Shown here piece after piece: positions 57,297-64,000 of a stretch of 64,000 nt of DNA. Each line of letters begins with the position of its first letter. The first letter of the stretch is position 1. The notes under the pieces are model-generated. The model made no database searches. It saw only the letters and a program-made list of their open reading frames with translations, and was not told the origin of the DNA. Source of the stretch: Echinometra lucunter (Eukaryota > Echinodermata > Echinoidea > Camarodonta > Echinometridae); the NCBI GenBank assembly GCA_029962745.1, contig CM057158.1:1831166-1895165 (forward strand). The letters are read 5' to 3'. Position numbers and translations under genes: made by a program.

Positions 57297-57574
57297 AGGG
57301 TATTTTTTCAGAATCAGTCACATAACGCGCCTAACGCGTTTAGGGTTCAAAGAACTATTATTCAGAGGTGATGATGCAGTCCGTGAATGAAATCTTTATC
57401 AAGGGTATAAAAGCGGAGATGTTAGACGGGTTTCCCTGTTTAGGGTATCAATACTACTCCTATACTTCAGTCCTCGTTTAGGGTGCTTTTCAGAAAGTGA
57501 TTCGCGGATAATGTACAGACCTCGATGAGAATCATGAGACACAGGGCCTACCCCCCCCCCCCCCCGCTCTCCCG

Positions 57575-58490
57575 CATTAAGTGGATCAGGGATGATTATA
57601 ATCCGTAAATGAATCAGTGATGATGATAATCCGTATTGAGTGAATCGGTGATGATTATAATCCGTATTGAGTGAATCAGTGATGATTACCCGTATCAAGT
57701 GAATCAGGGATGATTATAATCCGTATTGAGTGAATCAGTGATGATTACCCGTATCAAGTGAATCAGGGATGATTATATATTTATTTTATTTATTTATTAT
57801 TTATTTATTTCAAATTTTTACCCAGAGTAGCCTGTTCATTTTAATACAGAAAATTACATGAAATACAGAATTTATATATATACAATAAAAATGAAATAGA
57901 AAAAACATACTGGTCTTCCACAGGTATCTGCATTATACAAATACAAATATAGATACACTTCATGATTATAATCCGTATTGAGTGAATCAGTGATGATTAT
58001 AATCCAAATTGAGTGAATCAGTGATGATGATAATCCGTATTCAGTGAATCAGTGATGATTATAATCCGTATTGAGTGAATCAGTGATGATGATAATCCGT
58101 ATTCAGTGAATCAGTGATGATTACCCGTATCAAGTGAATCAGGGATGATTCTAATCCGTATTGAGTGAATCAGCGATGATGATAGTCCGTATTCAGAGAA
58201 TCAGTGATGATTACCCGTATCAAGTGAATCAGGGATGATTCTAATCCGTATTGAGTGAATCAGCGATGATGATAGTCCGTATTCAGGACTCCGTATTGAG
58301 TGAATCAATGATGATTATCATCCCTATATGGCGTGAATCAGTGATGATTATAATCCGTACCGAGTGAATCAGTGATGATTATAATCCGTACTGAGTGAAT
58401 CAGTGATGATTATAATACGTATTGAGTGAATCACCGATGATTATATTCCATAATGAGCGAATCAGTGAAGATGATAATGTGAGTTAATCA
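57575..58490 (+). repeat. 31-bp minisatellite
   Basis: More than 20 units of GATGATTATAATCCGTATTG plus AGTGAATCAGT, with point variants and a shorter GATTACCCGTATCAAGTGAA variant alternating in pairs. Interrupted at 57778-57961. Confidence 0.93.
57778..57961 (-). mobile_element. Short retroposon-like insertion in the minisatellite
   Basis: 184 bp flanked by a 9-bp duplication ATGATTATA (57769-57777 and 57962-57970). It begins with a TATTTATTTTATTTATTTAT-type T/A-rich tract, as expected for a 5'-truncated non-LTR retroposon in antisense orientation. Part of the duplication matches the minisatellite unit itself, so its exact length is uncertain. Confidence 0.65.
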
Positions 58491-58810
58491 TTGATGATCA
58501 TGATAGTACACATAGTGACAACAATGCAACAAATCCTGCCGGCATACCATGCATTTTTTTTGGGGGGGGTATGTCTTATTGAGTTGCAAGATTTACAATC
58601 CAAAAACATCACACACAAATAATTGGTCAACAAAAAGGGAGGAAAAGAATAGTATAATAATATAATATGATTTTTAAAAAGAATAAATAAATAACGGCAC
58701 TTAAAACTCAAAAACCGAGGACCAGTGAGGGCGTCCAAGTCTCTCCGAAGAGTACAACCACAGACGGGCAGCCGGACAACTGACCATCCCATTCCCTAAA
58801 AGTCGCAATA

Positions 58811-59143
58811 CACTAAGAATAAAAGGTTCAGTTTTGCACCCTTCAAATGCAACACTGGGAGCTCCTTTATGGGTACAACTTTGAACCCAAAGAAGCATTC
58901 TGCACCCTTAAAGAAGCATTCGTTGTACCCTTTAGGGAAGGTGCAATTTTGCACCGTTATGAATGCAAAAACTTCTGCATAGTGCACCTTTAAGGGTGCA
59001 GACGGGCATTTCCGGGTGCAAACAAGTACAAAAGGGTGCACCTTTGCACTTTTTTCATGTAGGGTGCAATATTGCACCAAAAAAAGGTGATTGCCAGTGT
59101 TGCATTTAGTAAGGTGCAAAATTGAACCCTTTAATTCTAAGTG
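58811..59143. mobile_element. MITE with CACT...AAGG inverted ends
   Basis: The left CACTAAGAATAAAAGGTTCA and the right reverse complement CACTTAGAATTAAAGGGTTC extend to imperfect arms of about 55 bp. The core is packed with GGTGCA/TGCACC motifs in both orientations. CACTA-type ends suggest an EnSpm-like origin, but no 3-bp target duplication could be fixed. Confidence 0.7.
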
Positions 59144-59163
59144 TGAAGAAAGAGCATATACAC

Positions 59164-59532
59164 CGTTGGCGTAAATCCCAGGGGATGGGGGATATATCCC
59201 CCTCCCCCCTCCCCCACAGGGGGAAGGCGTGTTTAAGGAAGAAACGATATTTTTATTAATCAGTTGATGAAAAATTTTTATAATCTGTCGTAAACGACCA
59301 TCCTATTTTAGAATTTCTATTTGAGAATGTGATTAAAAACCAGAAAAGGGGTTATTTTTGGCTCGCTCGCTTCGCTCGCTCGCAAAATGAAATTTAAAAT
59401 GTGTGTAAGGGGGTCTGTGCAGGTGGGTGATGGTGTGTGTTTATACTGAAGTGTGAGTTCGACAGGAAAAAAATCGGCAAAAAAGTCGATCATTACCCCC
59501 CCCCCCATTTCTTAAAGTGGATTACGCCGGTG
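59164..59532. mobile_element. hAT-like MITE (GGCGTAAATC family)
   Basis: Ends CGTTGGCGTAAATCCC and GGATTACGCCGGTG, with flanks ATATACAC and ATCTACAC (one mismatch) as the 8-bp duplication. The interior has GGCTCGCTCGCTTCGCTCGC at 59359 and a C-run at the right. Confidence 0.75.
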
Positions 59533-59980
59533 ATCTACACATACTAAAAGAAAAGATAATAAATAACCCTAAACATGATCTCACATGTATAGATCAGATT
59601 GTATCTGATCCCAAACGATATCAGATACAATCACAAATAACCTCAAAAAATGCAATGCATATTGATACCAACGTGTGCATGTGTTGTTAAGAAAAAATAC
59701 TGACATAAACACTTTAACCTCACATCCATACATCCTCCTATTCATGGAACCTGCCATGACTCGCCGATCCCTGACAAGAAGAAAAGGATCAGCCACCCGA
59801 GCAGCCAGCCCGGGAAGTCAACGAGAAGACAGGCTACGGCCCCCGAGCGGGCGAACGACCAGCGGAGGCCCAGTGAAAGGGCAACAAGACTGCATTATGT
59901 TATTACCTATGAAACATAACTATATAACGGTACAGACTGACAACATAATTTGACACGTATAAATGCAGTAACCGTACCAC

Positions 59981-60006
59981 AAAAAAAAAAAAAAAAAAAA
60001 AAAAAA
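59981..60006 (+). repeat. Poly(A) tract, possible 3' end of a retroposon
   Basis: 26 A following GCAGTAACCGTACCAC. The 250 bp before it are relatively GC-rich, with an open frame (59675-59953) of no recognisable domain. A retroposed 3' end is possible, but no 5' limit or target duplication was fixed. Confidence 0.4.
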
Positions 60007-60631
60007 CCTCAAACCAAGAACGGGTATTATACTAAATACTAAAATACTACATATCAAACATCGAATCTCCATTTCTTAGAGTGGGAAGATAGTTTGTTTC
60101 TCTTTTTTGTTAGATAATACTCAGTTTCTTTCTGCTTTTTTACAAATGATCTAAAAATCTTGACAGTTGGTATGGTGTTTTTAAATTTACATATATAAAT
60201 GAAATTTTTTTTCAAAACCAAAACAAGTATGAAAGAGATGTATCCGATACAACACCAGAAATCTTTTTCAAATTAGATAAATCAAAATTCAAATCATGTT
60301 TTTTGATGATCGAATTAAAGGCATATGATTTTCTTTTCAAATAAAAAATAACACAACCTTTAGTTGAAGGGAGGTGATAAAAGGTGATCAAACCACTGCA
60401 CCCTCAGGCATTCACAGTAATAATGAGTATGAGGAGCCTTAAGCTTTAGTTCTCCTCCACCTTTTCACCTTCCTTTTTTGATATAGATCACATCTCATAC
60501 ATTGTACTTCCTTTCTTCTCAAATGAATGGGTCTAGGCAGCAAGTATATATAACAGTATGTTATTATGCACTTGTAGGAATGGGAAAGCAGAAACTGGGC
60601 TAAGTTCTCTAGACGCGGCCTAGGTATCACA
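60007..60631. other. Upstream region and 5' UTR of the SLC16-type gene
   Basis: AT-rich sequence. A possible acceptor (CACTTGTAG at about 60569-60577) precedes GAATGGGAAAGCAG and the start codon at 60632, so the 5' UTR may be split by an intron. Confidence 0.4.
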
Positions 60632-60953
60632 ATGTCTACTGCTCAACACTTTGAATGCGACATGGAGTTGGCCGTCGTGCAACATGACGAAGGCGTCAAC
60701 GAAACCGACAATGCAGGCAATGACGATCGCGTGACAGAAGAGGATAGAGGGATGGAAGAGGTCGAGGAGCACCCTGAAGGAGGATGGGGTTGGGTCATTG
60801 TGATGGGGGCTTTCTGTACAAAACTTTTGTTTAGTGGAAGCATGAAAACATTGGGGGTTCTCCTTCCGACTTTTCATCACCAGTTTGCAGGAGTGGCCAT
60901 CTCGAAGCTTGGATTTGCTTGCGCACTTCTTGGAACCTTGTCAGATGTTTCAG
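60632..60953 (+). CDS. Monocarboxylate transporter-like MFS protein (SLC16 family), first coding exon
   Basis: The ATG at 60632 opens 107 codons plus one base and ends at donor TTTCAG|GTAGGCG (gt at 60954-60955). Residues 1-50 are an acidic cytosolic tail. Then comes HPEGGWGWVIVMGAF, the conserved start of transmembrane helix 1 in the SLC16 family, followed by SGSMKTLGVLLPTF and the beginning of helix 2 (ISKLGFACALLGTLSDVS). SLC16 members are plasma-membrane carriers of lactate, pyruvate, thyroid hormone, aromatic amino acids or creatine; the substrate cannot be told from this exon. Later exons were not found before 64000, so the gene continues to the right. Three nucleotides before the start are ACA, a fair initiation context. 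Confidence 0.85.
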
Positions 60954-61210
60954 GTAGGCGTCTGATGAATATAAATGATAACTCAACACAACAAAACAAA
61001 ACGGAAAAATAAAAAATAGATCAAAAGAAAAAAATATTACTAACATTATCATTATTGTTGTTGTTGTTGTTGCTGTTTTCTGACGATGTAACAGCAAAAG
61101 GGGGAGTATAGATAGATTCATAGAATAATCGTCTGTTAAGCTTCAGCACATACAATGTGGATATTTTTATATAGAGAGCCAATATTATCAAAGGCTAGTA
61201 GTATAGACTG

Positions 61211-61370
61211 CGGTACATAAAACAAATATTGACTGCTCTGTAATATGATGGTGGTGGAAATTATCACTCCTTTGGTGCTGTTCATAAGGCCTGCTATGGA
61301 CAGTGCCTCGGGAGTGATAATTTCCACCACCATCATATTACAGAGAATGTCAATATTTGTTTTATGTACC
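61211..61370. mobile_element. Perfect-stem hairpin MITE in the SLC16-type intron
   Basis: Arms 61211-61270 and 61311-61370 are inverted complements of about 60 bp with only a few mismatches (CTGTAATATGATGGTGGTGG against CCACCACCATCATATTACAG), around a 40-bp loop. Young-looking foldback MITE; no coding capacity. Confidence 0.85.
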
Positions 61371-61559
61371 TCACTTTTCCAACAAAATATAAAATTCCCA
61401 AAAAGTTTGAGGAAAGTCATTCTGATTTCCAAAACATGTAGCTAAACTGAACTTACAGCTTGTTTCGTCGGGCGTACACCTAGACGAAATAAACAGCTGT
61501 ATTGCGTGTATGTTCATTAGACATACGTGTGCTCATGGGTGTAGATCTGTGTCCGCGGT

Positions 61560-62285
61560 TGAGGGGGGGGGGGATAACTGATGCCGAATATCCTCGGCGA
61601 GGGAGCAAAGCGACCGAGCGGGAAAAGGGTATGGGGTTCAAACATAAGGTTCAAACGTGAAGGATCGACAAAGCAAAGTGTAATTCTAAGTCTAATTAAC
61701 TACACAACCTACACAAGAAATTGTTTTCAAACGCAGAGGTAGATCCTCATTATTTGAATGGAATATTAAGAGGCCTCGATTTTTTTTTTTTGTTTAGTTG
61801 ACACTTCTTTTTGAGTATGAAACATCTTGTTCCTTATTTTGCGAGCGAGCGGAGCAAGCGAGCCAAAAATTTTCAAAAATTTTCAGAAATCTGTCTACCG
61901 TGGGAAGGGGGGTATCCTCCCTCCCACACCCTCCCCCCGCTTGGTTGCTTCGCTCTCTCTTCTTGGCCCCTCCTATACGCCACTTCTCAAAAAACTTACC
62001 CCTAATACTTAATTTCAGTGTGCAGAAAATGCCATTTTCATGACGAATTTTCAAAAATCTTCTTACCGTGAGAGGGGGATACCGATACCTCCCTCGCCTT
62101 GCCCCCTATATGCCACTTCTCATATAAGTTTCCCTACTACTGAATTTTAGTGTGCAGAAAATGCCATATTCATGCACAAATTTTCAAAAAATCTCCCTAC
62201 CATGGGAGGGGGGATACCCCCTCCCACACCCTTGCCTTGCCCCCCCCCCCTGTTGAAAATTCCTGGCTACGCCAGTGCTCTGTTT
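61560..62285. repeat. hAT-like transposon debris with ~117-bp direct repeats
   Basis: A G-run at 61561-61573, GCGAGCGAGCGGAGCAAGCGAG at about 61840, and three degenerate copies of a unit with GTGCAGAAAATGCCAT, ACGAATTTTCAAAAATCT and a C-rich tail (about 61865-62240). It ends with CTGGCTACGCCAGTG at 62259-62275, a likely hAT-type right end. The matching left end was not found. Confidence 0.55.
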
Positions 62286-62870
62286 CATATTACGAGCGAA
62301 GCGAGAGAGGAAAAACACACTCTTTTGAAGAAAAAAGTTCGTCGTCAAAATAATAGGCCTATAAAGACTTAGTATCTAAATCACATATTTGGCCAATTCG
62401 CTTGCATGCCAATTTGTTTCCTTCCCAAACTATTCTGTTTCTAAATGTTATACGAGTGAGCGCCTCAAAGATATCTAGATAGTATTTGATCACCTAACCG
62501 CCAAATATGACGCTCTTTCGCTCGTTGCTTGCCATCTAAAACCATTCTGTTTCTATATTTGAACGAAGCAAACTACCGACAAAAAACTCTATTTTCTTTA
62601 AAAATTAAAACGTAGAATTGCCACCAAAATAAACAAGATGATTTTGATAACGTACATCTTCCCACAGAATTTTATGACACTTTGACACCGAGCTGCAAAA
62701 GTATTTGGATATTCGGACATGTTGCTGAGCATCTACTCATGATGGATACCGGCGCATTATAAGTGTTCATATTATTATTATTATTATTAATAATAAGAGT
62801 GCTTGCTGTTCGAAAATATCATGTTTCTAGATTTTATGAGGGAGCGTAGCGAGCGAGCGAGAAAAAGAAA
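62286..62870. repeat. GAGCGAGCG-bearing repeats related to 8940-9360
   Basis: Units with ATATTACGAGCGAAGCGAGA, TTTGTTTCCTTCCCAAACTA and TATGAGGGAGCGTAGCGAGC at irregular spacing, similar to 48040-48260 and 8940-9360. Probably decayed copies of the same transposon group. Confidence 0.55.
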
Positions 62871-64000
62871 TGGATTATTAAAATACTGAGAACAGGTTCT
62901 AGTGTATTGTTACTCCATTCTCATGATTTTATAAACATACATTTTATCGGCATCTTCCTTTTTCATATTTAGTATGATAGGAATAGGCTGTTGGTCACAG
63001 GACAATATCAACTATAAAAAATCTTCTATTTTAAATCTTTTTCCGTTCGACTCTTTGCAGTTTTATTACTAACGTTTTATGATTAGAAGCATAGTATAAC
63101 ATCAGATAAAAATACAAGATGCAAACCACTTTCCTTTCGTAAGAACATTATACTAGTAACGACATCGGTTAAGATACTTAAAATGCGAGCAGAACAGTAG
63201 CATAACATAGAAGATAGAATATCAATATCTCTGTAGGCTCTAGTAACAGCTATATTCTTGCATACATGTGGATAATCGACCATGAAGACAATTCGATCTT
63301 GCAAATTTCGTGGAGAAGAATTATAACTGCATATGCATTTTCAAGAGCTAAAATTTGAATTCTGATTTTTAATGAAAAAATAGGGATAGAAGCAAGTCTA
63401 CTATTTATGGAAAAACTTGCAATAGCTTTCACCGTTTTGGATATCTTTTTAGACAGGCCTGAGGCCTTTCACTAGATCGAACATGATAATTTGCTTAAGA
63501 AATCAAAATTGCATTGAATAACAGCTAGCTCTTTATTAAAAGTGGATTGCAAGTTATTTACATGTCTGAAAACAGTTCGTGAACATTCATGATTTTTTTC
63601 CTGAATTCCTTTAGGCATTCCGCGAGGATCCATTTTTTTTCATGCCGCTTTTATTTTTGATTTTCGTCATTGATCTTCACTTTGCCTTTACTGTTCTCAG
63701 GGTTCTAGTGGTAATACTTTTTAACGGATGAAATTAATCTGTTTCAAGTATGAAAGACTCAAAAGAAATAAAATACATAATTACTGAAGGTTGAGTTGAT
63801 TAGTAATCAGATTGGTTTACTTCCCTATAAAAGCTGACGTTAATTATCTGTATATAGCTACGAACACAATGATAACTAATACCTTCGTCCATCTTACACT
63901 GGTGCCTACAGCATGTTCTCATTCCTTTTTTCAAGAAACGCACATGCACAATAAAAAAAGTAGATTTTTTAAAATGCCTTCTATAACGACATTAAATGTT
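62871..64000. other. Intronic AT-rich DNA, nothing recognised
   Basis: No exon with SLC16 transmembrane signatures and no repeat structure was seen to the end of the window. It is presumed to be intron 1 of the SLC16-type gene. Confidence 0.45.

Noticed and set aside
56836..57371. Ile/Ser/Leu/Met homopolymer-like open frames
   Set aside because: Translation of an ATC/ATT microsatellite.
59675..59953. 92-codon plus-strand frame before a poly(A) tract
   Set aside because: GC-richer than its surroundings but with no recognisable domain; a retroposon 3' end is possible yet unproven.

Overview
The window is eukaryotic nuclear DNA, AT-rich, with long spliceosomal introns and a very heavy load of nested transposons. 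An echinoderm, most likely a sea urchin, is the best guess. The grounds are an animal gene set (sialyltransferase, augmin subunit, CNBD1, monocarboxylate transporter), a single-ORF Ty3/gypsy element of the Mag/SURL type, and a foldback transposon with tandem-repeat arms like the sea urchin TU elements. The species is inferred, not proven. Two runs of exactly 500 N (10588-11087 and 39946-40445) are assembly gaps.

Four host genes can be read from exons. (1) 343-4582, plus strand: the last two coding exons of an alpha-2,8-sialyltransferase (ST8Sia family), joined across an intron full of small DNA transposons. (2) 12029-21191, plus strand: eight exons of HAUS4, an augmin-complex subunit; only the extreme N-terminus is missing and may lie in or near the 10.6-11.1 kb gap. 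(3) 46297-25194, minus strand: a 13-exon gene joining in frame to 500 codons and matching CNBD1, a ciliary/testis-type cyclic nucleotide-binding domain protein; it is tail-to-tail with HAUS4. (4) 60632-60953, plus strand: the first coding exon of an SLC16-type (monocarboxylate transporter) MFS protein, which runs off the window.

Most other sequence is mobile. Intron 1 of CNBD1 holds a 10.0-kb foldback element (36124-46143) with a perfect 9-bp target duplication. Its arms are ~70-bp tandem repeats that carry amplified copies of a tRNA-derived SINE on one side and a later hAT-type insertion on the other. Just upstream of CNBD1 is a 9.0-kb structure (47597-56596) with hAT-like termini and a perfect 8-bp target duplication. 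It holds a ~400-bp-period tandem array, and into that array a 5.2-kb Ty3/gypsy retrotransposon with two identical 191-bp LTRs has inserted recently. At least five smaller non-autonomous elements with 7-8 bp duplications are spread along the window. They share two architectural features: subterminal poly(G)/poly(C) tracts in inverted orientation, and regularly spaced GAGCGAAGCGAGCG-type motifs.

The remaining long gene-free stretches are simple repeats, minisatellites, palindromic MITEs and unremarkable AT-rich DNA. No bacterial-type operon, CRISPR array or rRNA gene is present.
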